Below, in pieces: positions 1 through 9,040 of a DNA stretch of 54,078 bases (position 1 is the stretch's first letter; each line of letters begins with the position of its first letter). Location: assembly GCA_964490015.1 (NCBI GenBank), contig CAZBBA010000022.1, forward strand, positions 1-54,078. The letters are read 5' to 3'. Source of the DNA: Perlabentimonas sp964490015. GTDB taxonomy: Bacteria > Bacteroidota > Bacteroidia > Bacteroidales > Tenuifilaceae. The position numbers and the translations under genes were made by a program. The notes beneath the pieces were generated by a model. That model made no database searches. It saw only the letters and a program-made list of their open reading frames with translations, and had not been told where the DNA came from.

Positions 1-215
1 GTATTCAGCGTATCGAGAGTAGCCGACAGCGTAATTCAAATCCCCCTGCTGAGAAAGCAAGCGCAAAATTTATTTCGGTTGATGTTACAAAGAATGTGGC
101 TTCGGTTAAGCTTGAGCTGCATCGCGGAGGTAAGCTTCTTTTCACCGATTACCTATACCTTTACAAAATTGGAAATGAATGGAAGATTGTAAGTAAGGTG
201 TATTATGCTTACTGA
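1..215 (+). CDS. NTF2-like (lumazine-binding-type) protein, 3' end only
   Basis: The frame running from base 3 to the TGA at 213-215 is open and gives about 70 C-terminal residues. They end in a pattern of alternating beta strands with the segment YKIGNEWKIVSKVY, which is typical of the last strands of NTF2-like folds (SnoaL, DUF4440 and putative lumazine-binding families). A secreted protein at 5257-5727 ends in a similar way. The start lies outside the window, so signal peptide and full length cannot be judged. The fold call is an inference from this short segment. No catalytic residue can be named. Confidence 0.55.
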   Translation, partial: IQRIESSRQRNSNPPAEKASAKFISVDVTKNVASVKLELHRGGKLLFTDYLYLYKIGNEWKIVSKVYYAY

Positions 216-242
216 TTACATCTTAACTGTCTGATTCACAAA

Positions 243-273
243 ACCCCATGACTTCAAAACCATGGGGTGTTTT
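243..273 (+). terminator. Terminator hairpin after the first gene
   Basis: An 8-bp stem (243-250 with 261-268) and a 10-base loop are followed by GTTTT. It starts 28 bases after the stop of the plus-strand gene and is its probable intrinsic terminator. Confidence 0.6.
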
Positions 274-362
274 AACTTGCGCATTGTCATTTAAAGGCAT
301 CCCCTTTAGACGCTAGAGAAGCACCTCAACGTTTTTCTCGATAGATGGGTCTTGTCTTTTTG

Positions 363-402
363 ATAGCGAAGCACTGCTCAGAATAGGGCAGTGCTTCGCT
401 AT
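363..402. terminator. 15-bp perfect hairpin between convergent genes
   Basis: Bases 363-377 and 388-402 form a perfect 15-bp inverted repeat with a 10-base loop. It lies 18 bases beyond the stop of the minus-strand receiver gene. No clear T-tract follows on either strand, so it may be a mRNA 3'-end hairpin more than a classical terminator. Confidence 0.5.
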
Positions 403-420
403 ATATTACTGAAAGACATG

Positions 421-807
421 TTAATTAACTGTTTGCAACTCTTCTACCCCCAAGTATTTCTTAGCAATTTTCAGAATAGTGCTATTGCAAATCGGTTTTC
501 TTACAATTTGACTAACCCCTGCATTAAAGCACTCCTCGTCATGTTCAGCTGATGCAGTAACTACAACTATAGTAGGGTTTTCATTATTGTATCCAGCCAT
601 CTCTTTTATGCATTTACTAGCTTCAATACCATCCATTTCGGGCATATTTATATCCATAAAAACTAGATCGTGCATCCTCATCATCCACTTTTCGCAAGCT
701 TCAAGGCCATCGGCAGCAAAGTCAACGCTAATGGGTAAACATTTAATCACGCTGTAAAGGATTTGTCTATTTACTTGAACGTCATCAACGATTAGTACAT
801 TTTTCAT
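421..807 (-). CDS. Stand-alone CheY-like response regulator receiver
   Basis: The 128-residue protein is a single receiver domain with no output domain. The acidic pair is D8/D9, the phospho-acceptor is D52 in FMDINMPEMDG, the switch Thr is T84 and the conserved Lys is K104 in RKP. It should accept phosphate from a histidine kinase or phosphorelay and act through protein contacts. No kinase is encoded in the window. It starts 15 bases after the stop of the oligoendopeptidase gene and is probably transcribed with it, which is an odd pairing. A second stand-alone receiver lies at 40170-40556, and the two are clearly different proteins. Confidence 0.9.
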   Translation of the reverse strand: MKNVLIVDDVQVNRQILYSVIKCLPISVDFAADGLEACEKWMMRMHDLVFMDINMPEMDGIEASKCIKEMAGYNNENPTIVVVTASAEHDEECFNAGVSQIVRKPICNSTILKIAKKYLGVEELQTVN

Positions 808-822
808 ACTTGTCAGTTTCTC

Positions 823-2712
823 CTAAAGTTTTTTAATACCCCTTAGTTCCTTCTCTAGCAAATCGACTAACCTACTAAGACGAAGCGAAACACTTTCAAT
901 AACTTCGGGGTTTGTCATATCAACCCCAGCTCTTTGTAGCTGGTTAATAGGAAAATCACTTCCTCCTTCTTTAAGTAGAGCAATAAACTTCTCAGTGGCC
1001 TCTTTCTGCTCTTTCTTCGAGCCGGTTGTTATCTTATCGAAAAGGTGTGCCGATGCTGCATAGCTAGTGGCATACTGAAATACATAGTACTTTAGCTGGA
1101 AAAAGTGCATAACGTAAGCCCAGGTTATCGATGAAAGCTCGTTGTGAACCACAGCATCGCCAAAATAAGCTCGATTTAAATCGCCCATAATATTGTTAAG
1201 TATGGTAGCATTTACCGGTTTCCCTTCCTCTACAAGGGTGCGTACCTGTAGTTCGAAGTCGGCAAACTGGCTTTGACGGTAGAATGTACCCATGATATTT
1301 CCAATGGCTTGGTTTAGTAACGCAATTCTTTCGTTGGGGTCTTTCGAATGCTTAAGCATATAGTCGAGGAGCAAGTGCTCGTTAAATATTGAAGCAACTT
1401 CGGCCACAAAGGTGCTGTAGCGATGTGTGCTGTAGGGTAAGTTTTGGCTTGAAAGGGTTGAGTGTAAGTTGTGCCCAAGTTCGTGAGCCAGGGTAAATAC
1501 ATGATCCATTGTGCCATTGTAATTCATAAGAATATATGGGTGGACACCGTAAACGCCCATACTGTATGCGCCTCCTGTTTTACCTGGGGTCTCATACACA
1601 TCGATACGGCCACCTGCAAAGCATTTTTCTATTTCGGATAGGTAGTCCTTACCGAGCGGTTCCACCGCTTTTTTCACTAGGTTCTCGGCTTCATCCCATG
1701 AGTATATCTTTTCGAAATCGGTAATGCTAATGCTACCATCCCAGGGATGATACTCACTGTACCCTAATGCCCTTTTTCTAACATCAATGTACCTTCTTAA
1801 GGGTGCTGAGCTTTTTTTGGCTGTCTCAATAAGGTTGGTGTAAACCTCTTGCGGGATATCGTTGCCATAAAGCGATGCTTGTAGAAAGCTATCGTAGCCT
1901 CTTGCCCTAACGGCCGCCCAGTCGCCTTGGTAAACAGCATTAAGAATTGCGGCATAGGTATTTTCGTACTCTTTATATGTTTCTAGATAAGCATAATATG
2001 CTTTTTCCCTATCTTCTCGGTTTTTTGAGTAAGTAAGTACTTGCGAGTAGTTTCCGGGGGTCAATACTACCGATTTGCCATCGGAAAGGGTTACTTCCTT
2101 TCGCTTAATGTCACTTGTAGATAGTTCGGTATAAATACCACCGGGAGCCGAACGGGGCATAGAAAAGTATGAAAGGATTTGTTCGGTACCAGAGTCAAGC
2201 ACAAACTTTTTAGTTCGATACATTCTGGTTAGGTTAAACCTAAATGGTTGTAGTTCCTTGTTGTTGTTAATCCAATCTTGCATTCTCTCTTCGGGAATCG
2301 CAAGCAGCTCAGGGCTTACCCAGCTAACCGATGTGGCTAAATTTGAAAGAATACCATTAATCTCCTGAAAACGGGAGTTTGCAACAGAATTCCTTGAGTC
2401 CATTGAACGGTATAGGTAGGTATAGCAATACAACTTAATCCAAATTCTTCCTGCTTGCTCTTCAAGGTTAATGTATTCAATAAGGTATTTGGAACTTTCA
2501 CCAAGTTTCCCCTTTAGATCTGACATTTTACTGTACATATCCTTCAGATTGTCAATATCTTGCTCCCAATGGTTCCAGCCCTTATAAATGGGCGATAAGT
2601 CCCACTTGTACTTTTCGGAAATTTCCGTTCTATCGGAGTATTTCGGAATTTGGTTTTGACCATACAATACGCTTGATAGTAGTAGCGATGCTAATAATAC
2701 TTTTACCTTCAT
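823..2712 (-). CDS. pepF: Secreted oligoendopeptidase F (M3B metallopeptidase)
   Basis: The 629-residue protein starts with a signal peptide (about residues 1-19, ending LLSSVLYGQ), so it acts in the periplasm or beyond; most PepF proteins are cytoplasmic. The zinc motif HELGH is at 410-414 and the third ligand Glu is E438 in FVAEVAS. The length fits the M3B family (about 600 residues). It should cut short peptides. It precedes the receiver gene at 421-807 by 15 bases. Together with the P1 aminopeptidase and the SusC/SusD genes nearby it suggests peptide use, but there is no direct proof that they form one pathway. Confidence 0.9.
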   Translation of the reverse strand: MKVKVLLASLLLSSVLYGQNQIPKYSDRTEISEKYKWDLSPIYKGWNHWEQDIDNLKDMYSKMSDLKGKLGESSKYLIEYINLEEQAGRIWIKLYCYTYLYRSMDSRNSVANSRFQEINGILSNLATSVSWVSPELLAIPEERMQDWINNNKELQPFRFNLTRMYRTKKFVLDSGTEQILSYFSMPRSAPGGIYTELSTSDIKRKEVTLSDGKSVVLTPGNYSQVLTYSKNREDREKAYYAYLETYKEYENTYAAILNAVYQGDWAAVRARGYDSFLQASLYGNDIPQEVYTNLIETAKKSSAPLRRYIDVRKRALGYSEYHPWDGSISITDFEKIYSWDEAENLVKKAVEPLGKDYLSEIEKCFAGGRIDVYETPGKTGGAYSMGVYGVHPYILMNYNGTMDHVFTLAHELGHNLHSTLSSQNLPYSTHRYSTFVAEVASIFNEHLLLDYMLKHSKDPNERIALLNQAIGNIMGTFYRQSQFADFELQVRTLVEEGKPVNATILNNIMGDLNRAYFGDAVVHNELSSITWAYVMHFFQLKYYVFQYATSYAASAHLFDKITTGSKKEQKEATEKFIALLKEGGSDFPINQLQRAGVDMTNPEVIESVSLRLSRLVDLLEKELRGIKKL

Positions 2713-2844
2713 AATTTATAACTTTAAAGTTTGTGTAATTAATTGATTATTCAATTGTTTTGTTGTTTTGAGACACAAAGTAGCTTCTCTGTTTTTTCTT
2801 AAAAATAGCAGTAACTACCTATTTTCTTTATGGGTTAGCGCTAT

Positions 2845-5211
2845 CTACTCATACTTAAGCGAGATAATGGGGTTTTCTCTGGCAACCCTTATGGTAATAC
2901 CCATTATTGTAATCATGGCTAAAACAATACTTCCTAACGCGGTTAAAATGAATACCCAAGCGTTCTGGTTAACACTATATGCAAAATTCAGCAAGTACTC
3001 GTTTATGAAGTACCAAGCCAATGGCAAACCAATTAGGCATGAAAGAATTACCCAGCGGCTAATGCTCCAGGCCATGCTGGCAGCTAAAGCTAGGGTATTT
3101 GCGCCTAAGGTTTTTCTAATGCCAACCTCCTTGGTTCTTTGCGATGTGAAAAAGAACGTAAGGGCAAGCAGTCCCATTATAGCGATTGTAATTGCTAGCA
3201 ATGATGAAGCAATGAATAGCTTGTTAAGCTTCTCCTCCCGGCGATATCTTCCTTCGAAGAACTCATTGATAAACCTTCCGCTTATATCCCAGGTTGGATC
3301 GTACTCCTTTAGTTTTTCATTTATGTGATCTAATGTTGATTTGACATTGTTGCTTGTGATATTTGCGTAAATGAACATTGGATGGGCCTCACTGCGGCTA
3401 ATTGCCAAGGGCGATATCTCGTTGTGGAGGCTTCGGATGTGGTAATCGGGCGTAACCCCAATTATGGTTCCCAAATCGTTGTAAATCTTTATTCTTACCC
3501 CAATGGGGTTTTCCAGTCCTAATGCCCGAACCGCTTTCTCATTAATTATAAATGCTGCACTATCGCTGGCAAGGTTTGGATCGAAATCGCGACCTTGGAT
3601 AATTGGAATACCCAACGCCTTAAGGTAATCGTCTTGAACATTATTTCTGGAAATTAGAATAGAACTCTCAGCGTCAGTGCCCTCTACGTAAACATTATCG
3701 GTCATATGTTGCCCACCCGGAACGCCCCAGGCTCCCGACACAGCATTTACCCCAGTGATCTTCTCCAGCTCATACTTTATGGTTTGGTATCCTTGGGATA
3801 TTCTGGGTGATAAGTTAGTTACAACATAAGTTTGTGGACTAAATCCCAACTCCTTATTCTTCATGTAGTGTACCTGTCGATACAGGTTTATTACGCTTGC
3901 AATTAGGAATATTGCTATGGAAAACTGAAATACTATTAATGAGATTTGCAAGGGACCCATTTTCTTCTTTTTACCCGACACCCCCTTAAAGGCTCGCTGA
4001 ACACTGAAGCCCGAAAGAAAGAAGGCGGGATATATTCCTGCAATTAAACCGGTTACTAACCCTAGGAGCAACACAAAAACGAAGTTGGTTGGAGTGAGCA
4101 GCGAAAGTGATATTTGCTTTTCCACCAAGTTGCCAAACTGCGGGAGAAATACCTCAGCAAGCGCCAGCGAGCATAGCACCGAGCTTATACTGATAATCAT
4201 TGACTCTCCCAGCAGTTGAGTAATTATTTTTTGGCGAGATGCCCCGCAAATTTTCCGTAAACCTATCTCCTTAGCCCTCGATTCCGAATGGGCAATAATT
4301 AGGTTGACGAAATTAATAATCGCAATAGTAAAAAGTAGAAACGCAATGGTGGCAAACAGAAGAATTTGGGATTTACTTCCAGCTATGGTAAACGAATGGG
4401 TAACTCCCGATGACCCTAGGTGGATATCCTTTAGGCTTTGTAAGGATGTAACTGTGTTTAAGCCGTACACTGCCATTCTGATCATGGCCAACTCATCTGC
4501 AACCTTCAAAATCTCTTCTTCAATCGTTGGGTTTTCAAGGGATAAGTGCGTCATTATGTAACAGGTCCACGAGATACCTCGATAGTTTCCATACGCGTTA
4601 ATGTCTGAAATATCGAGATAGGAAGTTAACAAGTCGAACTGCAGGTGCGAGTTTGTGGGGATATCCTTGAGCAAGGCAGTAACCTCATAGGTTGTCCTGT
4701 TAACCTCTATACTTTTACCAATGGGATATTCATCACCAAAAAGTTTCTTTGCCGTGCTTTGTGTTATAACTACTTGGTTTGGCAGGCTTAAGGCTTGTAC
4801 CGGATCTCCATCCAACGCTTCGAAGTCGAAGATGTGAAAAAAATTACTATCGGCACGAAAACCGATTATGTTGTCATAAATATTTTCGTTGAATTTTACC
4901 CGGTTGCCTAAAACATCGAGTTTAGTAATCCTTTCAATATGCTGTACTCTGTCTGCTAGCTCCTCGGTTACATTGAAGGTGGTGAGCGATGCAACTATCT
5001 TATTGCCATCGGGTGTGTCGAGGTTTGAAATTACTCGGTATATTCTATTTTTATTCTTGTGAAACTCATCAAAACTCAGCTCATGACGAATAAATAGTAA
5101 AAGCAAAAGGGTTGCTGCAAGGCTAACTGAGAGGCCAATAATTTTGATGGCAGAAGTTCCCTTATGCCTTATCATACCTCGAAATGCCGTTTTCAAGTAG
5201 TTCTTAAACAC
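2845..5211 (-). CDS. MacB/FtsX-type ABC transporter permease, orphan
   Basis: The 788-residue protein begins with MFKNYLKTAFRG, the usual start of large Bacteroidota permeases with MacB_PCD and FtsX domains. Membrane segments are visible at about 21-42, four between about 280 and 450, and three between about 670 and 780, with a large periplasmic domain after the first segment and another in the middle. The pattern is a duplicated FtsX unit. Such permeases act with a MacB-like ATPase in mechanotransmission or lipoprotein and peptide export. No ATPase gene is in the window, so its partner must be elsewhere. A 132-base gap without a clear terminator separates it from pepF. Confidence 0.88.
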   Translation of the reverse strand: MFKNYLKTAFRGMIRHKGTSAIKIIGLSVSLAATLLLLLFIRHELSFDEFHKNKNRIYRVISNLDTPDGNKIVASLTTFNVTEELADRVQHIERITKLDVLGNRVKFNENIYDNIIGFRADSNFFHIFDFEALDGDPVQALSLPNQVVITQSTAKKLFGDEYPIGKSIEVNRTTYEVTALLKDIPTNSHLQFDLLTSYLDISDINAYGNYRGISWTCYIMTHLSLENPTIEEEILKVADELAMIRMAVYGLNTVTSLQSLKDIHLGSSGVTHSFTIAGSKSQILLFATIAFLLFTIAIINFVNLIIAHSESRAKEIGLRKICGASRQKIITQLLGESMIISISSVLCSLALAEVFLPQFGNLVEKQISLSLLTPTNFVFVLLLGLVTGLIAGIYPAFFLSGFSVQRAFKGVSGKKKKMGPLQISLIVFQFSIAIFLIASVINLYRQVHYMKNKELGFSPQTYVVTNLSPRISQGYQTIKYELEKITGVNAVSGAWGVPGGQHMTDNVYVEGTDAESSILISRNNVQDDYLKALGIPIIQGRDFDPNLASDSAAFIINEKAVRALGLENPIGVRIKIYNDLGTIIGVTPDYHIRSLHNEISPLAISRSEAHPMFIYANITSNNVKSTLDHINEKLKEYDPTWDISGRFINEFFEGRYRREEKLNKLFIASSLLAITIAIMGLLALTFFFTSQRTKEVGIRKTLGANTLALAASMAWSISRWVILSCLIGLPLAWYFINEYLLNFAYSVNQNAWVFILTALGSIVLAMITIMGITIRVARENPIISLKYE

Positions 5212-5256
5212 ATTGATTATTTTAATATTTACCTTATGAATTTTTGAGGCAAGGTG

Positions 5257-5727
5257 TTATGGCTGATTTTGCCTTGGGGTTAACCCCCACAAGATGTTAA
5301 TGATTTTCCATTCGCCATCAACCTTGGCTAGCTGGCAATAGTCGAAAAATCCGTACTTTGAAACCACCGTTTTGGCCAAGGCAAAATCGCCGGTTATATC
5401 GAAAATTTTAACCTCACAGGTTATTTCCTTGTCGGGTTCAAGGTCGGGCATCCTTACTCCATGCTTTGTGGTTCGGGCAAAGGCCTGAAATGAGGAGTAG
5501 CTCATATCTGTGGTGTATGAGTTTCCCTCGCGGTCGCGCATAACGGTTCGCTTTGTGAGTTCGGGCGATACTGCATTGGCAATCTTTCCCATATCACCGT
5601 CTTTCCACCCCTCGATGTAGTTACGGCATGCTGTTTCAACAGCTAATGAGTCGGCCTTAGTTTGGGCATAAGTTGAAGTGCAAAAAGAGATGGCAATTAA
5701 AAGAACTGTAAGGGTTAGTGTTTTCAT
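5257..5727 (-). CDS. Secreted NTF2-like (putative lumazine-binding) protein
   Basis: The 156-residue protein has a signal peptide (MKTLTLTVLLIAISFCTSTYAQ) followed by an NTF2-like domain. The segments CRNYIEGWKDGDMGKIANAVSPE and the terminal QLAKVDGEWKIINILWG are typical of the putative lumazine-binding family (DUF4440/SnoaL-like). Function is unknown; members may bind small ligands. It lies 45 bases from the permease start and 38 bases from the ASCH-like gene, all in one direction, so a shared transcript is plausible. The fold call is firm, ligand and role are not known. Confidence 0.75.
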   Translation of the reverse strand: MKTLTLTVLLIAISFCTSTYAQTKADSLAVETACRNYIEGWKDGDMGKIANAVSPELTKRTVMRDREGNSYTTDMSYSSFQAFARTTKHGVRMPDLEPDKEITCEVKIFDITGDFALAKTVVSKYGFFDYCQLAKVDGEWKIINILWGLTPRQNQP

Positions 5728-5765
5728 AATGCATTAAATTTTGAGGGTTATTAGTGTTTAAATAA

Positions 5766-6194
5766 TTACATTTTTATTGAATTTATGTCATTTATGGGTA
5801 TCCATGTGCTGTTACTTTTTGTATCAAATCCATTTTTTAACTGTATATACAGTTTTTGAAAGTTCCTGATAGTTATAAGCACAAGGAATTGCTTATTTCT
5901 GTATCGCTTTTTTTGCTCGGTAGAGAGTAAGAGTTTATCGTTGTAACTCTCCACAAGGTTTTGCGACTCCTCTTTGGATAGCTTTCCCGAAACGAATACC
6001 TGTTGAACCACAGCCTCTCCTCTAAGGACGGTTTTATCGGACTGCTTTTCGGCAAACACTATGATGTCCCCAATTTGTATATGCTGGCGACTAGGTTTAC
6101 GGCATAGTCCACAGGTTATGACCATAGTTTTCTGTCCGCTTCTAAGCTTTTCTATCTCATCGTCGTATTGATTTATATAAACAAGATGGGTCAT
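5766..6194 (-). CDS. ASCH-like small protein
   Basis: The 142-residue protein has no signal peptide. Its N-terminal part (IEKLRSGQKTM near residues 14-24, then a basic stretch and GDIIVF near 42-47) resembles ASCH/PUA-like domains, in which a Lys-Thr turn and a GDxxxF strand line an RNA- or nucleotide-binding cleft. The C-terminal half is not recognisable and is Lys/Asn-rich. It starts 10 bases after the PDZ-hydrolase stop, so it is probably co-transcribed. The domain call is by eye and uncertain; an unknown cytoplasmic protein is the alternative. Confidence 0.5.
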   Translation of the reverse strand: MTHLVYINQYDDEIEKLRSGQKTMVITCGLCRKPSRQHIQIGDIIVFAEKQSDKTVLRGEAVVQQVFVSGKLSKEESQNLVESYNDKLLLSTEQKKRYRNKQFLVLITIRNFQKLYIQLKNGFDTKSNSTWIPINDINSIKM

Positions 6195-6203
6195 CTCTTT
6201 AAG

Positions 6204-7595
6204 CTAATTTTTTGTTCTCTCAATCCACTCGGCCAGTATTTCTATTATTTGCGAGTTGAAATTGTTTTTTATATAATCCCAGTCCATTCGGCTTGTAATA
6301 GACTGCTTTTGATCCTCAACCCAAAGGAACGAATGATCCATATTGGGAACACGAATATATTTGGCCTTCCCAGGGTTATACTCGTTCACCACATCGGCAA
6401 TAAGCTCATGTTCCCAAGGGTTGAATGCAATAAAATCGGCTTCGCCCCAGAGCGACAGAACATGGGCTGGGGATTTTGACCAGGCCTCGAACAGCTTGGT
6501 ATCCTGCAACTGCTGCCAAAACGTGTAATGTCTGCCTAGAAAAATATCGCTTCCATCGTATCGGAAATTCTTACTTATAAATGCGTTTAACTCTTCATCC
6601 TTAAATATTTCGGCTGGCGACTGTTTTTCTACAAGAAATCTGTAGTAGAATTTTACGGCTGCATCATGCTGCTGTTCAATGCTTAAGTAATCCCAGCCCA
6701 TATCGTCAACTTGGCTTAAAATTATTTTTTGCATTCTTGCGTGTTCAATAAAATATTCGAACCAAGGGCGAATAACTGTGCCATATACAGCAATACCTCT
6801 TGGGGCAAAATCTGTTTTCATAAGAGGAGCCTGAACACCACCCATGCTATGACCAAAGATGTAAACATTCTCAAGGTCGATAAAATCATACTTAGTCAAG
6901 GCGTTAAACGAGGCCGAGAATAGTTCCACCTCGTCGAATAGATTGTACTGAGCGCAGCTGCGATTATTTTTCGAATCGCCCACGCCAGCCTTCTCGGTTT
7001 TAACTATCACGTATCCCTTTTCAACCATCCCATCGAGAATTTTTTTGTAAACATTATCTGGATGCATCCTGTCGATGGAGCTGCAATCGTAGCCTGGGAT
7101 AAAAAATAGGGCAGGAAACCGTCCCTTTCCCACAGGCTTATGCATAATTGTTCTAATGTATCCCCCATCATGGGGCACCTCATCGTAAATTACCTCGCCA
7201 AATGGAGAGGTTTCGTGGGGTAGGGGTAGGAGGTTTCCGACCCTTTGAATGGGCTTGCCATTGCGCATGGTGGTTACTCTAACCTTGTCGCCAGCCCTGT
7301 AGCGGCCAATTCGAGCTATCAGCTCATTGGGTGAATTGACCTCCACATCTTCAACGGCCAAAATGAGATCGTTGGCTTCTATGCCCATAGCCTTTGCGCT
7401 ACTGCCATCAACCACCGTTTCAACCAGTACGCCTTTAGCGTGTTTCATATTGTGCTTTACAGCGGTAAAGGTGTCCACCTCCTTTAGCTGTGTACCAAGG
7501 AATGCCCTGCGCTGGAGTTGGGCGTTAACATTACTCGCTGAGCAAACAATAAAAATAATTCCGAGTAGGAGAGTTAAGCTTTTCATATTTTCCAT
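6204..7595 (-). CDS. Secreted PDZ domain-alpha/beta hydrolase fusion
   Basis: The 463-residue protein has a signal peptide (ends near SNVNAQ, residue 26). A PDZ domain covers about 30-118 (AKGVLVETVVDGSSAKAMGI, then a GDKVRV strand), and an alpha/beta hydrolase domain covers about 140-460. Catalytic residues can be assigned: nucleophile S250 in GHSMGG, acid D387 in LWGEAD and H421 in MDHSF. It probably hydrolyses an ester or amide at the cell surface or in the periplasm, with the PDZ domain choosing or placing a peptide substrate. Either of two Met codons (residues 1 and 4) could be the start. It lies 30 bases from the P1 peptidase stop. Confidence 0.85.
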   Translation of the reverse strand: MENMKSLTLLLGIIFIVCSASNVNAQLQRRAFLGTQLKEVDTFTAVKHNMKHAKGVLVETVVDGSSAKAMGIEANDLILAVEDVEVNSPNELIARIGRYRAGDKVRVTTMRNGKPIQRVGNLLPLPHETSPFGEVIYDEVPHDGGYIRTIMHKPVGKGRFPALFFIPGYDCSSIDRMHPDNVYKKILDGMVEKGYVIVKTEKAGVGDSKNNRSCAQYNLFDEVELFSASFNALTKYDFIDLENVYIFGHSMGGVQAPLMKTDFAPRGIAVYGTVIRPWFEYFIEHARMQKIILSQVDDMGWDYLSIEQQHDAAVKFYYRFLVEKQSPAEIFKDEELNAFISKNFRYDGSDIFLGRHYTFWQQLQDTKLFEAWSKSPAHVLSLWGEADFIAFNPWEHELIADVVNEYNPGKAKYIRVPNMDHSFLWVEDQKQSITSRMDWDYIKNNFNSQIIEILAEWIERTKN

Positions 7596-7625
7596 AGTTA
7601 GATTTAATACTTGCTAATATTTTCC

Positions 7626-8786
7626 TTATTTGACTTTTTCTAAAAAGTCTGAATAGTTTTTAAATATTTGTTTTACTGTATTATGTGGTATGCTGTAAAA
7701 TGTATTTCCATTAATACCCTCCATATCCTCGGCTGCAATAAGTGCATTAATTATCGCCTCTTCTGTAGCTTCAACGGTAGCATTAAAAACTTGATTTAAT
7801 GGTCTGTCATCTAACGCTTTCAATTCAACAACTCCATTGGTAACGGTAGGCTCATGGGTGGAGAATGCTAAGAATATATCGCCCGAACCTGTGCTACCCG
7901 TTGTGCCAGTTCTGGCAACTCCAAGGGTTACCCTTTTGGCCACCATGTTAAGCTGCAAGGGGGTAAGAGGGGCATCGGTTCCCACAATGGCAATTATAGA
8001 CCCATCCTGATTAACCCTGGGGAGTAGGGTGTCGGATAGCAATTTGCCAATGGGTACACCACGTATTGATAAGTGTTTTCGATATCCAAAGTTTGCCTGA
8101 ACAATCACCCCAACCGTGTACTCCTTACCTCCAATGGTTATTATTCTTGAGGCAGTGCCTGTTCCCCCTTTAAACCAGTAGCATACCATTCCGGTGCCGC
8201 CTCCAACATTGCCCTCCTCAATTAAACCATTTTTTGAATTCTCAATCGCCTTAAAGACATCCTCTTTATTGATATGGAATCCGTTGATATCGTTCAGCCC
8301 TCCATCAAAGGTTTCTCCCACAATGGGCAATCCAAATCTAAAATCGTGATGATCGGTTAGTGAAAAATTCTTGAAACACCACTCACCGATGGCATCGCGG
8401 GTCACTCCAACGCTATAGGTATTGGTAATGCCAATGGGCCCCTTGCTCTTTCCAAAATCGTAAATGTAGGGTAGGCCGGTAACCTCTCCATTTCCATTGA
8501 ATATGAAGTAACCAATAGGGTATTCTTTATCCAGCTTTCCTTTGGGTAGCACCACCGTAACCCCAGTTCTTACTGGCCCTTGTCCTACAATAAGTTTACC
8601 CGAACCCGTAATTTTGGTTTGGTAACCAACCTCTACCCCGGGTACATCCGTTATTGCATTGAATTGTCCTGATCGCCCATCGAAGGGTATCCCAAGATCC
8701 CTAGCCCGAAGGTTTTGGCTTTCTTGTGAGTAAATTGGATGGGATACGACTAAACAGATAAATATTAGAAGTTTATATGCTTTCAT
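7626..8786 (-). CDS. P1 family aminopeptidase/esterase (DmpA/BapA type), secreted
   Basis: I start this gene at 8786 and not at the upstream ATG at 8819, because the 386-residue product then begins directly with a signal peptide (MKAYKLLIFICLVVSHPIYSQ). The family signature is clear: LRARDLGIPFDG, AITDVPGVEVG, GNVGGGTGM and FKGGTGTASR. By family knowledge these enzymes cut themselves before a Ser that becomes the N-terminal nucleophile; G262-S263 in DGSIIAIVGTDAPL is the expected site. DmpA-type enzymes release N-terminal D- or L-amino acids or act on beta-peptides. Two TGTTC-N6-GAACA dyads lie 120-160 bases upstream. Confidence 0.9.
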   Translation of the reverse strand: MKAYKLLIFICLVVSHPIYSQESQNLRARDLGIPFDGRSGQFNAITDVPGVEVGYQTKITGSGKLIVGQGPVRTGVTVVLPKGKLDKEYPIGYFIFNGNGEVTGLPYIYDFGKSKGPIGITNTYSVGVTRDAIGEWCFKNFSLTDHHDFRFGLPIVGETFDGGLNDINGFHINKEDVFKAIENSKNGLIEEGNVGGGTGMVCYWFKGGTGTASRIITIGGKEYTVGVIVQANFGYRKHLSIRGVPIGKLLSDTLLPRVNQDGSIIAIVGTDAPLTPLQLNMVAKRVTLGVARTGTTGSTGSGDIFLAFSTHEPTVTNGVVELKALDDRPLNQVFNATVEATEEAIINALIAAEDMEGINGNTFYSIPHNTVKQIFKNYSDFLEKVK

Positions 8787-8906
8787 TATATTTTTTTCTT
8801 TTTCTTGATTCAATTTCAAAATTCAGACCACTCAGTATAATAGTCATATAATCAATGTTTTGTGTGGATGTTTATTTTATTTCTAATTCAATAGATGTTA
8901 AAGTGG

Positions 8907-8942
8907 TGTTCAAAATGGAACAACTCTGTTCACAAACGAACA
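8907..8942. promoter_or_regulatory. Tandem dyads TGTTC-N6-GAACA, candidate operator
   Basis: Two copies of TGTTC-N6-GAACA lie at 8907-8922 and 8927-8942, 20 bases apart start to start, so on the same helix face. The second copy is longer (TCTGTTC/GAACAGA). They lie beyond the SusD terminator and upstream of the P1 peptidase gene. No regulator for them is identified. Confidence 0.45.
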
Positions 8943-8983
8943 GACTGTTTGGAGTTTAGAGGATTTCTATATTGTTTAGTTAA

Positions 8984-9012
8984 AAGGGGCAATCCTTTTG
9001 AGAATGCCCCTT
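8984..9012 (-). terminator. Terminator of the first SusC/SusD pair
   Basis: An 8-bp GC-rich stem (8984-8991 with 9005-9012) lies 28 bases past the SusD stop. It separates the SusC/SusD pair from the P1 peptidase gene. Confidence 0.5.
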
Positions 9013-9040
9013 AAATTAAAATGATATCATTAAAAGAAAA

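Noticed and set aside
2768..3328. 186-codon plus-strand ORF
   Set aside because: It lies antisense to the ABC permease gene, whose frame has clear family motifs; the plus-strand product has no recognisable pattern.
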